Part shown: piece by piece, positions 15,956 through 26,990 of the stretch
Position numbering within the stretch: position 1 is the stretch's first letter
Layout: the number at the start of each line of letters is the position of its first letter
Origin: Parazoarcus communis SWub3 = DSM 12120
GTDB lineage: Bacteria; Pseudomonadota; Gammaproteobacteria; Burkholderiales; Rhodocyclaceae
Assembly (NCBI RefSeq): GCF_003226565.1
Contig: NZ_QKOE01000001.1
Coordinates: forward strand, 682,001-746,000
Direction of reading: 5' to 3'
DNA: 64,000 nt
Notes under the pieces: generated by a model
Database searches by the model: none
Told to the model about the DNA's origin: nothing
Seen by the model: only the letters and a program-made list of their open reading frames with translations
Made by a program: the position numbers and the translations under genes

Positions 15956-18775
15956 ATGGACGAAATCCGCATCCGCGGTGCCCGCACCCACAATCTCAAG
16001 AACGTCAATCTCGACCTGCCGCGCAACCGGCTGACCGTCATTACCGGCCTGTCCGGCTCGGGCAAGTCATCGCTGGCCTTTGACACGCTGTATGCGGAGG
16101 GGCAGCGCCGTTATGTAGAGTCCCTGTCAGCCTACGCCCGCCAGTTCCTTCAGCTGATGGAGAAGCCTGATGTCGATCTGATCGAAGGCCTGTCGCCTGC
16201 CATCTCGATCGAACAGAAGGCCACCAGCCACAACCCGCGTTCCACCGTGGGCACCGTCACCGAGATTCACGACTATCTGCGTCTGCTCTATGCACGTGCC
16301 GGCACACCGCACTGCCCGGACCACCCTGAACACCCACTGGAAGCACAAAGCGTGGCGCAGATGGTGGATCACGTGCTTTCGCTACCCGAAGAGACTCGCC
16401 TGATGATCGTGGCTCCCGTGGTTGCCGGACGCAAAGGCGAGCAGCATGAGCTGTTTGCCGAACTGCGCGCCCAGGGTTTCGTGCGGGTTCGGGTCGATGG
16501 CCAGGTCCTCGAACTCGATGCCATGCCGCCCCTCGAGAAAGGCCGCCGCCATACCGTCGAGGTGGTCATCGACCGCTTCAAGGTACGCCCGGATTTGCGC
16601 GGACGGATCGCAGAGTCGTTCGAGACTGCGCTGACCCATGCCGACGGCCGGGCGATAGCTGTTGAGATGGACAGCGGCACCGAACATCTGTTTTCTGCGC
16701 GCTTCGCCTGCCCTGTGTGCAGTTACGCATTGGGAGAGCTGGAGCCACGCCTGTTCTCGTTCAACAATCCGGCGGGCGCCTGCCCGAAATGTGACGGCCT
16801 GGGTCAGATCGACTTTTTCGATCCGGTGCGTGTCGTCGCGCATCCGGAACTGTCACTCGCCGCAGGTGCGATTCGCGGCTGGGATCGACGCAATCAGTTC
16901 TACTTCCAGATGCTGACCAGCCTCTCGAACCATTACGGGTTCGACATCGAGACACCATTCGAGCAGTTGCCAGCAAAAATCAGCGAGTTGGTGCTGCACG
17001 GCTCCGGACGCGAGAAAATCGCGTTCCGCTATATGGCGGACAACGGCCGACTGGTGGCCAAGGAGCATCCGTTCGAAGGCATCATCCCGAATCTCGAGCG
17101 GCGCTACCGCGAGACCGACTCCGCTGCGGTACGCGAGGAGCTGATCAAATATCGTACGACCCGGCCCTGCACCCATTGCGGCGGCTCACGCCTGCGTACC
17201 GAGGCCCGTCATGTGCTGGTCGGCAATCGGCCACTGCATGAGGTCAGCCGCCTCCCCCTGGCAGCCTGTCGTGACTTCTTCAGCGAGCTGGTGCTGAGTG
17301 GGCAGCGCGCGCAGATCGCCGACAAGATCGTCAAGGAGATTCACGACCGCCTGAGCTTTCTGATCAATGTTGGACTGGATTACCTGTCGCTCGACCGCTC
17401 GGCCGATACGCTATCAGGCGGCGAGGCTCAGCGCATCCGCCTGGCGAGCCAGATCGGTTCGGGCCTGACCGGGGTCATGTATGTCCTCGACGAACCCTCG
17501 ATCGGCCTGCACCAACGCGACAACGACCGCCTGCTTGAAACCCTGCGCCGCCTGCGCGACCTCGGCAATACCGTGATCGTCGTCGAACACGATGAAGATG
17601 CGATACGCAGCGCCGACTACGTTGTCGACATGGGCCCCGGGGCAGGCGAGCACGGCGGCCAGGTGATCGCACACGGCACGCCGCAAGACATCCTCGCTGC
17701 AGAAGCCTCGTTGACTGGCGCCTATCTGGCGGGTCGCAGACAGATCCCTGTGCCCGCAACACGCAAACAGCCCGACCCTGCACGTCAGGTAAGGCTCATC
17801 GGCGCACGGGGCAACAATCTGAAAAATGTTTCTGTCAGCCTGCCCGTCGGCCTGCTGACCTGCGTGACAGGCGTCTCAGGCTCGGGCAAATCGACGCTGA
17901 TCAATGACACGCTCGCCGCCGTGGCAGCACAGCAACTCTACGGCAGCCACACGGATCCGGCAGCTCATGACCAGATTGACGGCCTCGAGGCCTTCGACAA
18001 AGTCATCAACGTCGACCAGTCACCCATCGGCCGCACCCCACGCTCCAACCCCGCAACCTATACCGGTTTGATGACGCCGATCCGAGAACTGTTTGCGGGC
18101 GTGCCTGAATCACGCGCCAGGGGCTACGGCCCGGGTCGGTTCTCGTTCAACGTCAAGGGCGGTCGCTGCGAGGCGTGCCAGGGGGACGGTCTGATCAAGG
18201 TCGAGATGCACTTCCTACCGGACATGTACGTGCCTTGCGACACCTGCCACGGGACACGCTATAACCGTGAGACACTGGAGATACGATACAAGGGCAAGAC
18301 CATCTTTGATGTACTCGAGATGACCGTGGAAGAAGCCTTGACCGTGTTCAAGCCGGTACCTTCTGTTGCCCGCAAGCTTGAAACCCTGATCGAAGTCGGA
18401 CTGGGCTATATACGCCTGGGACAAAGCGCCACCACCCTGTCAGGGGGTGAGGCACAACGGGTAAAGCTGGCCCTGGAGCTTTCCAAGCGCGACACGGGCC
18501 GGACCCTGTACATACTCGATGAACCGACGACCGGCCTGCATTTTCACGACATCGAACTCTTGCTGAAGGTACTTCACCGCCTGCGCGACCAAGGCAATAC
18601 CGTAGTGATCATTGAACATAATCTGGATGTCATCAAGACCGCCGACTGGGTCATCGACCTGGGGCCGGAAGGTGGCGCCGGGGGCGGCACGATTGTCTGC
18701 GCGGGATCGCCAGAAGAAATTGCTGCCTGCGACGCCAGCCATACAGGTCATTTCCTGCGCCCCGTGCTGCGCTAA
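15956..18775 (+). CDS. uvrA: Excinuclease ABC subunit A
   Basis: A 939-residue UvrA, close to the E. coli length of 940. Two ABC ATPase modules are seen: the first Walker A is GLSGSGKSS (31-39), the second GVSGSGKST (about 639-647). Signature motifs LSGGEAQRI and LSGGEAQRV and Walker B segments [12 protein letters not shown] and [12 protein letters not shown] are intact. Zinc modules appear as CPVC...CPKC and [11 protein letters not shown]...CDTCHG. UvrA with UvrB recognises bulky DNA lesions in nucleotide excision repair. ATG 15956 replaces a GTG at 15944 that only adds four residues. A TATAGT -10-like element lies at 15923, with no LexA box recognised. Confidence 0.98.
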   Translation: MDEIRIRGARTHNLKNVNLDLPRNRLTVITGLSGSGKSSLAFDTLYAEGQRRYVESLSAYARQFLQLMEKPDVDLIEGLSPAISIEQKATSHNPRSTVGTVTEIHDYLRLLYARAGTPHCPDHPEHPLEAQSVAQMVDHVLSLPEETRLMIVAPVVAGRKGEQHELFAELRAQGFVRVRVDGQVLELDAMPPLEKGRRHTVEVVIDRFKVRPDLRGRIAESFETALTHADGRAIAVEMDSGTEHLFSARFACPVCSYALGELEPRLFSFNNPAGACPKCDGLGQIDFFDPVRVVAHPELSLAAGAIRGWDRRNQFYFQMLTSLSNHYGFDIETPFEQLPAKISELVLHGSGREKIAFRYMADNGRLVAKEHPFEGIIPNLERRYRETDSAAVREELIKYRTTRPCTHCGGSRLRTEARHVLVGNRPLHEVSRLPLAACRDFFSELVLSGQRAQIADKIVKEIHDRLSFLINVGLDYLSLDRSADTLSGGEAQRIRLASQIGSGLTGVMYVLDEPSIGLHQRDNDRLLETLRRLRDLGNTVIVVEHDEDAIRSADYVVDMGPGAGEHGGQVIAHGTPQDILAAEASLTGAYLAGRRQIPVPATRKQPDPARQVRLIGARGNNLKNVSVSLPVGLLTCVTGVSGSGKSTLINDTLAAVAAQQLYGSHTDPAAHDQIDGLEAFDKVINVDQSPIGRTPRSNPATYTGLMTPIRELFAGVPESRARGYGPGRFSFNVKGGRCEACQGDGLIKVEMHFLPDMYVPCDTCHGTRYNRETLEIRYKGKTIFDVLEMTVEEALTVFKPVPSVARKLETLIEVGLGYIRLGQSATTLSGGEAQRVKLALELSKRDTGRTLYILDEPTTGLHFHDIELLLKVLHRLRDQGNTVVIIEHNLDVIKTADWVIDLGPEGGAGGGTIVCAGSPEEIAACDASHTGHFLRPVLR

Positions 18776-18881
18776 CCCAAACCTGCCACACCTGCTTACA
18801 TTCGAACCAATCAACCCACTTGTATGAAAGCGCTGGGCGCAACACCATAGCACTACGACTTAAGACTGAATGGAGTGCATC

Positions 18882-19181
18882 ATGAGCGATTCCGAGAACC
18901 CCGCCTATGAGCAATTCCTGCAGCGCATCGACCGCCGCATCCGCTTTCTCAAGAATCTCTCCGATGCGGGACTTGCCGTGTACTTGCCCGCGGACGAGAC
19001 CGCACGCAAACAGGCGTTCGACAAACTGGCGGCAATGACGGCACGACCACGAGAAATCGCAAAACTACCGCCTGACGCTCTCGAACACGCAAGTGCCAGT
19101 TTTCGGCAGCATCTGGAGGCACAGCAAAACAACCTGCCACACGACGTCCAGTATCGAAACCGGATTCGTCGAGCCTGGTAG
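18882..19181 (+). CDS. Small conserved-looking protein of unknown function
   Basis: A 99-residue charged protein rich in alanine, arginine and leucine, predicted mostly helical (RIDRRIRFLKNLSDAGLAVY, then TARKQAFDKLAAMT). It has no signal peptide, membrane segment or cysteine and no family I recognise. ATG 18882 has GGAG six bases upstream, better than the ATG at 18870 four codons earlier. It starts 106 bases after uvrA on the same strand and converges with galE 10 bases beyond its stop. Coding potential is supported by the Shine-Dalgarno and by third-position bias like its neighbours. Confidence 0.6.
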   Translation: MSDSENPAYEQFLQRIDRRIRFLKNLSDAGLAVYLPADETARKQAFDKLAAMTARPREIAKLPPDALEHASASFRQHLEAQQNNLPHDVQYRNRIRRAW

Positions 19182-19191
19182 AAACGGAAGC

Positions 19192-20214
19192 TCAATCCTG
19201 CCGATAGCCCTGGGGGTTTGCCTGCTGCCAGCGCCAGGCATCACGACACATCTGATCGAGCCCCCGTATCGCCGACCAACCCAGCAGTTGCCTGGCCAGA
19301 TCAGGATTGGCCCAGCATTCAGCGATGTCCCCAGCCCGCCGCTCAACGATCTTGTACGGAACCTGACGCCCTGAAGCCTTCTCAAATGCGGACACGACCT
19401 CGAGTACGCTATACCCGCGCCCAGTCCCGAGATTGATGGTTGTCACCCCGGATAAGGCATCGAACTGCTCTACCGCACGGACATGGCCGTCAGCCAGATC
19501 GACAACGTGTATGTAATCCCGGACACCCGTCCCGTCCGGTGTAGGGTAATCACCTCCAAACACCTGCAACTGAGAGAGTTTCCCTACCGCTACCTGACTG
19601 ACATAGGGCATCAGGTTGTTCGGAAGACCATTGGGGTCCTCACCGATCAGACCACTCTCATCTGCGCCGACCGGATTGAAATAACGCAACAACACAACTT
19701 TCCAGCGCTCATCGGCTAAAACGACATCGCGCAGGATCTCTTCACCCATGAGCTTGGTACGACCGTAGGGATTCGTTGCACCAGTAGGAAAATCCTCAGT
19801 GATCGGAACGCGAGCCGGATCGCCATAGACAGTCGCTGACGAGCTGAAAACAAGGCGCCGGACGTCGTGTTTCGCCATTGCATCGAGTAGGCAGAAAAGC
19901 GCACCCAGATTGTTGGCATAGTAATCGAGCGGCAAGCGTACAGACTCACCAACCGCCTTCTTCGCGGCGAAATGGATCACTGCGTCAAACCGAAAGTGGG
20001 TGAACAAACGGTCAAGTGCCACACTGTCGCGCACATCTGCTCGTGCAACTTCGAGCAGTTTGCGTCCAGCCAATCCCTCCACTCTATCCAGGGCAAGCGG
20101 AGAGGCGTTCGAAAAATCGTCGACGACCACTACGTCGTGACCACTTCTAAGCAGTGCGAGACAAGTGTGCGATCCGATATAGCCCGCACCTCCGGTAACA
20201 AGAAACACACCCAT
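19192..20214 (-). CDS. galE: UDP-glucose 4-epimerase
   Basis: A 340-residue short-chain dehydrogenase/epimerase. The NAD-binding loop is GGAGYIGSH (8-16), with the catalytic serine region VFSSSATVYG (S124-S126) and the Y150-x3-K154 pair in NPYGRTK. It interconverts UDP-glucose and UDP-galactose for exopolysaccharide and LPS precursors. ATG 20214 follows a purine-rich GGGGTGGTGG. It begins only 36 bases after the T run of the terminator that ends the ribosomal alpha operon, leaving no room for a normal promoter, so it may rely on read-through. Confidence 0.95.
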   Translation of the reverse strand: MGVFLVTGGAGYIGSHTCLALLRSGHDVVVVDDFSNASPLALDRVEGLAGRKLLEVARADVRDSVALDRLFTHFRFDAVIHFAAKKAVGESVRLPLDYYANNLGALFCLLDAMAKHDVRRLVFSSSATVYGDPARVPITEDFPTGATNPYGRTKLMGEEILRDVVLADERWKVVLLRYFNPVGADESGLIGEDPNGLPNNLMPYVSQVAVGKLSQLQVFGGDYPTPDGTGVRDYIHVVDLADGHVRAVEQFDALSGVTTINLGTGRGYSVLEVVSAFEKASGRQVPYKIVERRAGDIAECWANPDLARQLLGWSAIRGLDQMCRDAWRWQQANPQGYRQD

Positions 20215-20250
20215 CCACCACCCCAATCAGTCCAAGAGAAACAGAAGACC

Positions 20251-20280
20251 AAAAAAAAGGCCGGGCACGCCCGACCTTTT
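20251..20280 (-). terminator. Intrinsic terminator of the rplQ (alpha) operon
   Basis: On the minus strand GGTCGGGC-GT-GCCCGGCC forms an 8-bp GC-rich stem with one G-U pair, followed by eight T. It lies 31 bases after the rplQ stop and marks the end of the 32-kb ribosomal transcription block. Confidence 0.92.
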
Positions 20281-20311
20281 CTATGCCTAACGCATCTTAC
20301 TCAGACGCGCC

Positions 20312-20710
20312 TTACGCGGCAACTGCTTCCTCTTCAACAACCACATCCGAATCCGGACGATCCAGCAGCTCGACGAAAGCCATCGGTGCATTGTCGCCAT
20401 CACGGAAACCGCACTTCAGAATACGCAGATAGCCGCCGTTGCGAGCGCCGTAGCGCGGACCCAGCTCGTCAAAAAGCTTGACCACCATCTCACGATCACG
20501 AAGACGGTCGAACGCCAGACGACGATTGGCCAAGCTCGGTTTCTTGCCAAGCGTGATCATCGGCTCAACGACTCGACGAAGCTCTTTTGCCTTCGGCAGG
20601 GTCGTCTTGATTACTTCGTGGCGCAACAAGGAGTTGGCCATATTACGGAACATCGCCTGACGATGGCTGCTGGTCCGGTTCAGCTTGCGAAGACCATTAC
20701 GGTGACGCAT
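20312..20710 (-). CDS. rplQ: 50S ribosomal protein L17
   Basis: A 132-residue L17 ([19 protein letters not shown] at the N-terminus is invariant in the family). It is slightly longer than E. coli L17 (127) because of an acidic tail [13 protein letters not shown]17 sits near the exit tunnel of the large subunit. It is the last gene of the alpha operon, 27 bases after rpoA and 31 bases before an intrinsic terminator. Confidence 0.98.
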   Translation of the reverse strand: MRHRNGLRKLNRTSSHRQAMFRNMANSLLRHEVIKTTLPKAKELRRVVEPMITLGKKPSLANRRLAFDRLRDREMVVKLFDELGPRYGARNGGYLRILKCGFRDGDNAPMAFVELLDRPDSDVVVEEEAVAA

Positions 20711-20737
20711 ATTAATTCCTCACTTCACTGAAACCAA

Positions 20738-21718
20738 TCAACCGAGCTTCTCAAGCCCGGCCGGCGGCCAGTTTTCCAGTTTCATCCCCAGGGTCAGCCC
20801 ACGAGTGGCCAACACTTCCTTGATTTCATTCAGCGACTTCCGACCGAGATTCGGTGTCTTCAACAGCTCCGTTTCGGTACGCTGAATCAGATCGCCGATG
20901 TAGTAGATGTTCTCGGCTTTCAGGCAGTTGGCCGAGCGAACGGTCAACTCGAGATCATCAACCGGGCGCAGCAGCACCGGATCAATCTTCTCAGTTACCA
21001 CGGTCGTCGTGACCGCTGGCGTGCCTTCGAGGTCCGCGAACACCGACAGCTGATCCATCAGCACACGAGCCGCATAGCGAATCGCCTCCTCAGGATCGGC
21101 AGCACCGTTGGTCTCGATATCGATTACCAGACGATCCAGGTCGGTACGCTGCTCAACGCGAGCGCTCTCTACCAGATAGCTCACCCGACGCACCGGACTG
21201 AAAGACGCGTCCAGCACAACGCGACCGATGGCCTTGCTTTCGCTATTGACCGGACGACTGTTGCCAGGCACATAGCCCCGGCCTTCCTCGACCTTGATCT
21301 GCATGTCCAACTTGCCGCCCGGAGCGAGATGCGCGATCACGTGATCCGGGTTGATGATTTCCACATCATGTCCGGTCTCGATATCCGCCGCCGTCACCAC
21401 GCCTTCACCCGACTTGACGAGACGCAGTATCGTCTCAGTGCGGTTGTGGAGCTTGAAAACCACACCCTTCAGGTTGAGCAGCAGATCGACGATGTCCTCG
21501 CGCATGCCGTCAAGCGTCGAATATTCGTGCAGCACGCCTTCGATCGTCACTTCCGTCGCGGCATGCCCCGGCAGCGAAGACAGGAGGATGCGCCGCAGCG
21601 CATTCCCCAGGGTATGGCCAAAGCCCCGCTCGAACGGTTCCATCGTCACCCGCGCCTGAACCGGCGAGATGCTCTGGACGTCGATGATGCGCGGTTTCAG
21701 CAGTGCATTGCTTTGCAT
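20738..21718 (-). CDS. rpoA: RNA polymerase alpha subunit
   Basis: A 326-residue alpha subunit. The N-terminal assembly domain ([20 protein letters not shown]) and the C-terminal DNA- and activator-contact domain ([16 protein letters not shown]) are both complete. ATG 21718 ([10 protein letters not shown]) has GAGG 8 bases upstream; the ATG two codons earlier is too close to it. The gene is 35 bases after rpsD, in the usual alpha-operon order rpsM-rpsK-rpsD-rpoA-rplQ with S4 as the expected translational repressor. Confidence 0.98.
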   Translation of the reverse strand: MQSNALLKPRIIDVQSISPVQARVTMEPFERGFGHTLGNALRRILLSSLPGHAATEVTIEGVLHEYSTLDGMREDIVDLLLNLKGVVFKLHNRTETILRLVKSGEGVVTAADIETGHDVEIINPDHVIAHLAPGGKLDMQIKVEEGRGYVPGNSRPVNSESKAIGRVVLDASFSPVRRVSYLVESARVEQRTDLDRLVIDIETNGAADPEEAIRYAARVLMDQLSVFADLEGTPAVTTTVVTEKIDPVLLRPVDDLELTVRSANCLKAENIYYIGDLIQRTETELLKTPNLGRKSLNEIKEVLATRGLTLGMKLENWPPAGLEKLG

Positions 21719-21753
21719 CAACATTTCCTCGGAACTAGAAGCACGACCCCCGA

Positions 21754-22383
21754 TTAACGGGAGTACAGTTCCACAACCAGACCTTCATTGATTGTGGGCG
21801 GCAGCTCGGCACGTTGCGGGTACGCTTTGAAAACGCCCTTGCCAGCCTTCACGTCGACTTCGATCCACTCCGGGAAGCCGCGCGATTCAGCCGCTTCCAT
21901 CGCTGCCTTCACACGCAGATGGCTACGAACACGCTCGATGACTTCCACCACATCGCCCGGACGAACCAGATAGGACGGGATATTCACGCGCTTGCCGTTG
22001 ACCAGAACGCCATTATGACGAACGACCTGACGGGCTTCTGCACGCGAACCGCCGAAACCCATGCGGTAAGCGACCGAGTCGAGGCGACCTTCGAGCAATT
22101 GCAGCAGGTTCTCACCAGTCTGGCCGCGACGACGGTCAGCTTCACCATACACACGGCGGAACTGCTTCTCGAGCACGCCATACAGACGACGGATCTTCTG
22201 CTTTTCGCGCAACTGGACGCCATAGCCGGAAAGACGCTGACCGGAGCGCTGACCATGTTGGCCGGGCGCATAGGCACGACGCTCGATGGCACACTTATCG
22301 GTGAAGCACTTCTCAGCCTTCAGGAACAACTTTTCACCCTCGCGACGGCACTGACGGCACTTCGGGTCGAGATTACGAGCCAC
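21754..22383 (-). CDS. rpsD: 30S ribosomal protein S4
   Basis: A 209-residue S4 starting at GTG 22383, with AGGAG 7 bases upstream. It is the zinc-binding C+ form, with C9, C12, C26 and C31 spaced as in Cys4 S4 proteins. The S4 RNA-binding domain is around residues 98-160 ([19 protein letters not shown]). S4 begins 16S assembly, is a fidelity protein, and in other bacteria represses its own operon. Confidence 0.97.
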   Translation of the reverse strand: MARNLDPKCRQCRREGEKLFLKAEKCFTDKCAIERRAYAPGQHGQRSGQRLSGYGVQLREKQKIRRLYGVLEKQFRRVYGEADRRRGQTGENLLQLLEGRLDSVAYRMGFGGSRAEARQVVRHNGVLVNGKRVNIPSYLVRPGDVVEVIERVRSHLRVKAAMEAAESRGFPEWIEVDVKAGKGVFKAYPQRAELPPTINEGLVVELYSR

Positions 22384-22397
22384 GTTTCAACTCCTTG

Positions 22398-22787
22398 TCA
22401 GATACGGCGCTTCTTGGGCGGACGGCAGCCGTTGTGCGGGATCGGCGTGATGTCAGTGATGCTGGAGATCTTGATCCCCAGTGCATTCAACGCACGAACC
22501 GCAGATTCACGCCCGGGGCCAGGCCCCTTGATGCGTACTTCGAGGTTCTTGATGCCACACTCCTGCGCCACCTTGCCGGCCGCTTCTGCAGCCACCTGGG
22601 CAGCAAACGGGGTGCTCTTGCGCGAACCCTTGAAGCCGGCACCACCCGAAGTCGCCCACGACAGGGCGTTGCCCTGACGATCGGTGATCGTGATGATGGT
22701 GTTGTTGAAGCTGGCGTGAACGTGGACGATACCTTCCGCCACGTTCTTCTTGATCTTTTTACGGACCTTGGTTGCAGTCTTAGCCAT
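22398..22787 (-). CDS. rpsK: 30S ribosomal protein S11
   Basis: A 129-residue S11, same length as E. coli. The core motifs [21 protein letters not shown] and [13 protein letters not shown] are complete, as is the C-terminal [18 protein letters not shown]11 lines the platform near the E site and contacts mRNA. It is 12 bases after rpsM and 14 before rpsD. Confidence 0.98.
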   Translation of the reverse strand: MAKTATKVRKKIKKNVAEGIVHVHASFNNTIITITDRQGNALSWATSGGAGFKGSRKSTPFAAQVAAEAAGKVAQECGIKNLEVRIKGPGPGRESAVRALNALGIKISSITDITPIPHNGCRPPKKRRI

Positions 22788-22799
22788 TATCGGTTCCTA

Positions 22800-23162
22800 T
22801 CACTTCTTGCCGGCAATCGCCTTGCGCGGGCCCTTACGGGTCCGAGCATTGGTCTGGGTGCGCTGACCACGGCACGGCAGACCACGACGGTGACGGACAC
22901 CACGGTAGCAACCCAGGTCCATCAGACGCTTGATGTTCATGGTGACTTCACGACGAAGGTCGCCTTCCACTACAAACCGACCCACTTCATCGCGCAGCTT
23001 CTCCATGTCCGCTTCGGTAAGATCCTTGATCTTCGCCGAACGAGCAATACCAGCAGCATCGCAAATCTTCTGAGCACGCGAACGGCCGATCCCATAGACA
23101 GCGGTCAGCGCGATCTCGGCATGCTTGTGGTTGGGAATGTTTACCCCAGCAATACGGGCCAT
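22800..23162 (-). CDS. rpsM: 30S ribosomal protein S13
   Basis: A 120-residue S13 with the start [20 protein letters not shown] and the basic tail ([14 protein letters not shown]) that reaches the P-site tRNA. The helix-two-turn-helix region and [21 protein letters not shown] are intact. It opens the alpha operon block, 53 bases after rpmJ. It lies in the head of the 30S subunit. Confidence 0.98.
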   Translation of the reverse strand: MARIAGVNIPNHKHAEIALTAVYGIGRSRAQKICDAAGIARSAKIKDLTEADMEKLRDEVGRFVVEGDLRREVTMNIKRLMDLGCYRGVRHRRGLPCRGQRTQTNARTRKGPRKAIAGKK

Positions 23163-23215
23163 TCGTTTACCCCAAAACGCTAAACATTAAATTTTAATAC
23201 CTGGGCTTGACAAGA

Positions 23216-23329
23216 TCAACCCTGGCGCTGCTTGTGTCGCGGATCCGTGCAGATCACACGGACGACACCCTTACGACGGATGATCTTGCAATTACGGCAG
23301 ATCCTCTTTACTGAAGCCTGGACTCTCAT
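23216..23329 (-). CDS. rpmJ: 50S ribosomal protein L36
   Basis: A 37-residue protein, [20 protein letters not shown] at the N-terminus and [11 protein letters not shown] at the C-terminus. The zinc ligands C11, C14, C27 and H32 are all present, so this is the C+ (zinc-binding) paralog. Its short length is normal. A Shine-Dalgarno AGGAG lies 6 bases before the ATG. It is between infA and rpsM, the standard end of the spc operon. Confidence 0.96.
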   Translation of the reverse strand: MRVQASVKRICRNCKIIRRKGVVRVICTDPRHKQRQG

Positions 23330-23354
23330 GATTTGCTCCTGTTTCTCTATTCTT

Positions 23355-23573
23355 TCACTTGGTCCGGAACACAATCCGGCCCTTCGTCAGGTCATACGGG
23401 GTCAGTTGGACGGTAACCTTGTCGCCAGGCAGGATGCGGATGTAGTGCATCCGCATCTTCCCGGAGATATGTCCGAGCACCATATGGCCGTTCTCGAGTT
23501 TGACTCTGAACGTTGCATTGGGAAGGTTCTCGGTGACCTCTCCCTGCATCTCGATTACGTCTTCCTTCGCCAT
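23355..23573 (-). CDS. infA: Translation initiation factor IF-1
   Basis: A 72-residue OB-fold protein ([20 protein letters not shown], then [20 protein letters not shown]). IF-1 occupies the A site during 30S initiation and assists IF-2 and IF-3. It lies 3 bases after secY and 25 before rpmJ, an arrangement usual in betaproteobacteria where infA is part of the spc operon. Confidence 0.97.
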   Translation of the reverse strand: MAKEDVIEMQGEVTENLPNATFRVKLENGHMVLGHISGKMRMHYIRILPGDKVTVQLTPYDLTKGRIVFRTK

Positions 23574-23576
23574 CGC

Positions 23577-24902
23577 TTACCTGATCGGGAGACCCGCGCC
23601 CTTGAAGTTTGCTTTCTTCAGCAGACTTTCATATTGATGCGACATCACGTACGCCTGGACCTGGGACATGAAGTCCATCGTCACCACCACGATAATCAGC
23701 AGTGAGGTACCGCCAAAATAGAACGGGACGTTCCACTTCAGGATCAGGAACTCAGGCAACAGACACACCAACGTGATGTAGACCGCACCCGCAAGCGTCA
23801 GACGCATCAGGATCTTGTCGATGTAGCGTGCCGTCTGATCCCCAGGACGAATCCCGGGCACGAAGGCGCCACTCTTCTTCAGGTTATCTGCCGTCTCCCG
23901 TGCATTGAATACCAACGCAGTGTAGAAAAAGCAGAAGAACACGATCGCCACCGCATACAACATCACATAGATCGGCTGCCCCGGAGACAGCGTAGATGCG
24001 ATATCGCGCAACCACCCCATCCCTTCCGATGCGCCGAACCACTGCCCCAGCGTTGCCGGAAACAGAATGATGCTGGATGCGAAGATTGGAGGAATCACAC
24101 CCGACATGTTCAACTTCAGTGGCAGGTGCGACGACTGACCGCCGTACACCTTGTTACCCACCTGTCGCTTGGCGTAGTTCACCAGAATCTTGCGCTGACC
24201 ACGCTCGACAAACACCACGAACGCCGTCACCAGCACCACGAGCACACAGATCACCAGAGCAGTGAAAGGATGCATCGCACCGGTGCGTACCAGTTCGAAC
24301 AACCCACCCAACGCACTCGGCAGACCTGCCACGATACCCGCGAAAATGATGACTGAAATACCGTTGCCGATACCGCGCTCAGTGATCTGCTCGCCCAGCC
24401 ACATCAGGAACATCGTCCCCGTGACCAGCGTCGCAACCGTGACGAAGCGGAACATCAAGCCCGGATCCAGCACCAGACCTGGCTGACCTTCCAGCGCGAT
24501 CGCGATACCGAGCGACTGCGCAAACGCAAGCACCAGCGTGCCGTAACGTGTGTACTGAGTGATCTTGCGACGCCCAGCCTCACCTTCCTTCTTCAGCGCT
24601 TCGAACTGCGGCACCGCAACAGTCATCAACTGCATGATGATCGATGCCGAGATATACGGCATGATCCCAAGCGCGAAGATCGTGAAACGCGACAGCGCAC
24701 CACCGGAGAACAGGTTGAACACCCCGAGAATGCCGCCCGCCTGCGACTGAAACAGCTCAGCCAGACGTTCAGGATCGATACCGGGGACCGGGATGTGAGC
24801 GCCCAGGCGATAGACAATCAAAGCGCCGATCAAAAACAGCAAGCGCTTTTTCAGATCGCCGAATCGCCCGGGGTTTCCCACGGTAGCTGCGGGATTGGCC
24901 AC
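23577..24902 (-). CDS. secY: Protein translocase subunit SecY
   Basis: A 441-residue channel subunit with ten transmembrane segments. Known landmarks are the plug-associated region after segment 1 ([14 protein letters not shown]), the cytoplasmic loop with [15 protein letters not shown], and the C-terminal tail [12 protein letters not shown]. It starts at GTG 24902. It forms the SecYEG pore with SecE (encoded at 50221) and SecG (not in the window). It is 14 bases after rplO. Confidence 0.97.
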   Translation of the reverse strand: MANPAATVGNPGRFGDLKKRLLFLIGALIVYRLGAHIPVPGIDPERLAELFQSQAGGILGVFNLFSGGALSRFTIFALGIMPYISASIIMQLMTVAVPQFEALKKEGEAGRRKITQYTRYGTLVLAFAQSLGIAIALEGQPGLVLDPGLMFRFVTVATLVTGTMFLMWLGEQITERGIGNGISVIIFAGIVAGLPSALGGLFELVRTGAMHPFTALVICVLVVLVTAFVVFVERGQRKILVNYAKRQVGNKVYGGQSSHLPLKLNMSGVIPPIFASSIILFPATLGQWFGASEGMGWLRDIASTLSPGQPIYVMLYAVAIVFFCFFYTALVFNARETADNLKKSGAFVPGIRPGDQTARYIDKILMRLTLAGAVYITLVCLLPEFLILKWNVPFYFGGTSLLIIVVVTMDFMSQVQAYVMSHQYESLLKKANFKGAGLPIR

Positions 24903-24916
24903 AATCGTACTCGTGC

Positions 24917-25354
24917 TTACTCAGCAGCCACGGAGCCGCCAGCAGCTTCAATTGCTGCTCGCGCACCCTTGGTAGCACCGACGCCGCGCAGAACCACCTT
25001 CTTGGTGATCTCGCCAGACAGCACTACCTTCGCGGACAAGGCATCAGCCGGAACAATGCCAGCCTGCATCAACACCAGCAGATCGACCTCATCCACCGGC
25101 AGCGCAGCCAGCTCGGACAGACGGACCTCTGCATTGCGAGCACGCGTCAGCGAAACAAAACCACGCTTCGGCAGACGACGCTGCAGCGGCATCTGACCGC
25201 CTTCAAAACCGACCTTATGGAAGCCGCCGGCACGGGACTTCTGCCCCTTGTGACCGCGACCGCAAGTCTTGCCAAGGCCGCTGCCGATGCCGCGACCAAC
25301 ACGCTTCGCAGGCGACTTGGACCCAGCACCAGGCTTGATGGTATTCAGGCGCAT
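24917..25354 (-). CDS. rplO: 50S ribosomal protein L15
   Basis: A 145-residue L15. The N-terminal glycine/lysine-rich tail [20 protein letters not shown] and the [16 protein letters not shown] element thread into 23S rRNA; the C-terminal globular domain is complete. It begins 1 base before the rpmD stop region, i.e. the genes are almost abutting, so coupling is likely. Confidence 0.97.
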   Translation of the reverse strand: MRLNTIKPGAGSKSPAKRVGRGIGSGLGKTCGRGHKGQKSRAGGFHKVGFEGGQMPLQRRLPKRGFVSLTRARNAEVRLSELAALPVDEVDLLVLMQAGIVPADALSAKVVLSGEITKKVVLRGVGATKGARAAIEAAGGSVAAE

Positions 25355-25355
25355 A

Positions 25356-25538
25356 TCAACCCTCGCACTTCACCAGATAGGAGACCTTGTTGATCATGCC
25401 GCGAACTTCCGGCGTATCGATCAACTCGACGCAGTGATTCAAACGACGCAGGCCCAGACCGCGGACCGTCGCACGATGAGACTGCTTGGTACCAATCACG
25501 CTCTTGACCAGCGTGACCTTGATCTTCTTGTCGGACAT
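25356..25538 (-). CDS. rpmD: 50S ribosomal protein L30
   Basis: A 60-residue L30 ([20 protein letters not shown] and [19 protein letters not shown]), the bacterial short form. It is 3 bases after rpsE and 1 before rplO. L30 binds domain II of 23S rRNA and is missing in some bacteria, so its presence is informative. Confidence 0.97.
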   Translation of the reverse strand: MSDKKIKVTLVKSVIGTKQSHRATVRGLGLRRLNHCVELIDTPEVRGMINKVSYLVKCEG

Positions 25539-25541
25539 CGC

Positions 25542-26066
25542 TTACCCCAGGAGTTCTTCGACGGACTTGCCGCGCTTCGCTGCAATTGCCGCCGGGGTGT
25601 TGACCGCCAACAAACCGTTGATCGTCGCACGCACGACGTTGTACGGATTGGTGGAACCGATACATTTGCAGATGATGTCGGTAACGCCCATGACTTCGAA
25701 AACGGCACGCATCGGACCACCAGCAATGATGCCGGTACCAACCGGTGCAGGCTGCATCAGCACCGATGCGGCGCCATGCTTGCCCATCACGGTGTGATGA
25801 AGCGTACCGTTCTTGAGCGGAACCTTAGCCAGCTTGCGGCGAGCTTCATCCATCGCTTTCTGCACAGCCACGGGAACTTCGCGGGACTTGCCCTTGCCCA
25901 TACCAATGCCACCGTCGCCATCGCCAACCACGGTCAGCGCGGCGAAGCCGAGAATACGGCCACCCTTCACGACCTTGGTCACGCGATTGATCGCGACCAT
26001 CTTTTCACGCAGTCCGTCGTCGCGCTCCTCGGAGGCTTGCGGGCGCTTGCTCTGTTGCTTAGCCAT
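25542..26066 (-). CDS. rpsE: 30S ribosomal protein S5
   Basis: A 174-residue S5. The double-stranded-RNA-binding N-domain ([18 protein letters not shown]) and the loop with [20 protein letters not shown] are intact, and the C-terminal domain ends [11 protein letters not shown]. It is a little longer than E. coli (167) because of a charged N-terminal extension. S5 helps decode accurately and unwinds mRNA at the entry tunnel. Confidence 0.97.
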   Translation of the reverse strand: MAKQQSKRPQASEERDDGLREKMVAINRVTKVVKGGRILGFAALTVVGDGDGGIGMGKGKSREVPVAVQKAMDEARRKLAKVPLKNGTLHHTVMGKHGAASVLMQPAPVGTGIIAGGPMRAVFEVMGVTDIICKCIGSTNPYNVVRATINGLLAVNTPAAIAAKRGKSVEELLG

Positions 26067-26078
26067 TCGAATCCTCGC

Positions 26079-26432
26079 TTAGAACTTAAGACCGCCTTCA
26101 CGGGCGGCCTCAGCCAACGTCTTGACGCGGCCGTGATAGAGGAAGCCCGAGCGGTCGAAAGCGACCGTCTCGATCCCGGCAGCCTTGGCGCGCTCGGCAA
26201 TGAGTTTGCCGACCACTTCTGCTGCCTGTTTGTTGCCGCCGTTGGCGACTTGAGCACGGACCGCGGGCTCCACTGTGGAGGCAGATGCCAACACCTGCGA
26301 ACCGCAGCCCGAAATCACCTGGGCGTACATGTGGCTGTTGGAACGGAACACGGTGAGGCGCACCGCCTTGAGCTCCGCAAGTTTGGCGCGAGTTTTGCGC
26401 GCGCGGCGAAGACGAGTTTCTTTCTTGTTCAT
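26079..26432 (-). CDS. rplR: 50S ribosomal protein L18
   Basis: A 117-residue L18, same length as E. coli. [20 protein letters not shown] is the basic tail that binds 5S rRNA, and the C-terminal motif [20 protein letters not shown] is complete. With L5 and L25 it anchors 5S rRNA in the central protuberance. Located 12 bases before rpsE. Confidence 0.97.
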   Translation of the reverse strand: MNKKETRLRRARKTRAKLAELKAVRLTVFRSNSHMYAQVISGCGSQVLASASTVEPAVRAQVANGGNKQAAEVVGKLIAERAKAAGIETVAFDRSGFLYHGRVKTLAEAAREGGLKF

Positions 26433-26443
26433 GACGAACCGCC

Positions 26444-26977
26444 TTACTTCTTCTTGGTTTCCTTGAGCACAACCACTTCGTCCGAATAACGGACGCCCTT
26501 ACCCTTGTAGGGCTCGGGAGAGCGGTATGCCCGTACCTCGGCCGCAACCTGACCGACTTGCTGCTTGTCGATACCCTTGATCACGATCTCGGTCTGAGTG
26601 GGAGTTTCAGCCTTCACGCCAGCGGGCAATTGATGCACCACCGGATGGGAGAAACCCAGCGAAAGGTTCAGCTTGTCGCCCTGAGCCTGAGCACGGTAAC
26701 CAACGCCAACCAAGTTGAGCTTGCGCTCGAAGCCCTTGGTAACACCGATCACCATGTTGTTTACCAGCGCGCGCACGGTACCCGACATGGCGTGCGAGTT
26801 GGCAACACCTTCGCGCGCCTTGCATACCAGCGTGTCACCTTCGCGCTCGACGGACACCGCACCGTTCAGAGCCTGACGCACGGTACCCAGCGGGCCCTTG
26901 ATCGCGAGTTCTGCAGCCGAGATGCTGACTTCTACGCCAGCCGGAATGGCCACAGGATTCTTTGCTACACGAGACAT
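26444..26977 (-). CDS. rplF: 50S ribosomal protein L6
   Basis: A 177-residue L6 with two similar alpha/beta domains; the second carries the rRNA-binding motif [14 protein letters not shown] near the C-terminus. ATG 26977 ([14 protein letters not shown]) is chosen over an upstream frame start that lies in rpsH. L6 lies close to the sarcin-ricin loop and the L7/L12 stalk. Spacing to rplR is 11 bases. Confidence 0.97.
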   Translation of the reverse strand: MSRVAKNPVAIPAGVEVSISAAELAIKGPLGTVRQALNGAVSVEREGDTLVCKAREGVANSHAMSGTVRALVNNMVIGVTKGFERKLNLVGVGYRAQAQGDKLNLSLGFSHPVVHQLPAGVKAETPTQTEIVIKGIDKQQVGQVAAEVRAYRSPEPYKGKGVRYSDEVVVLKETKKK

Positions 26978-26990
26978 GGAATCCCCCTTA

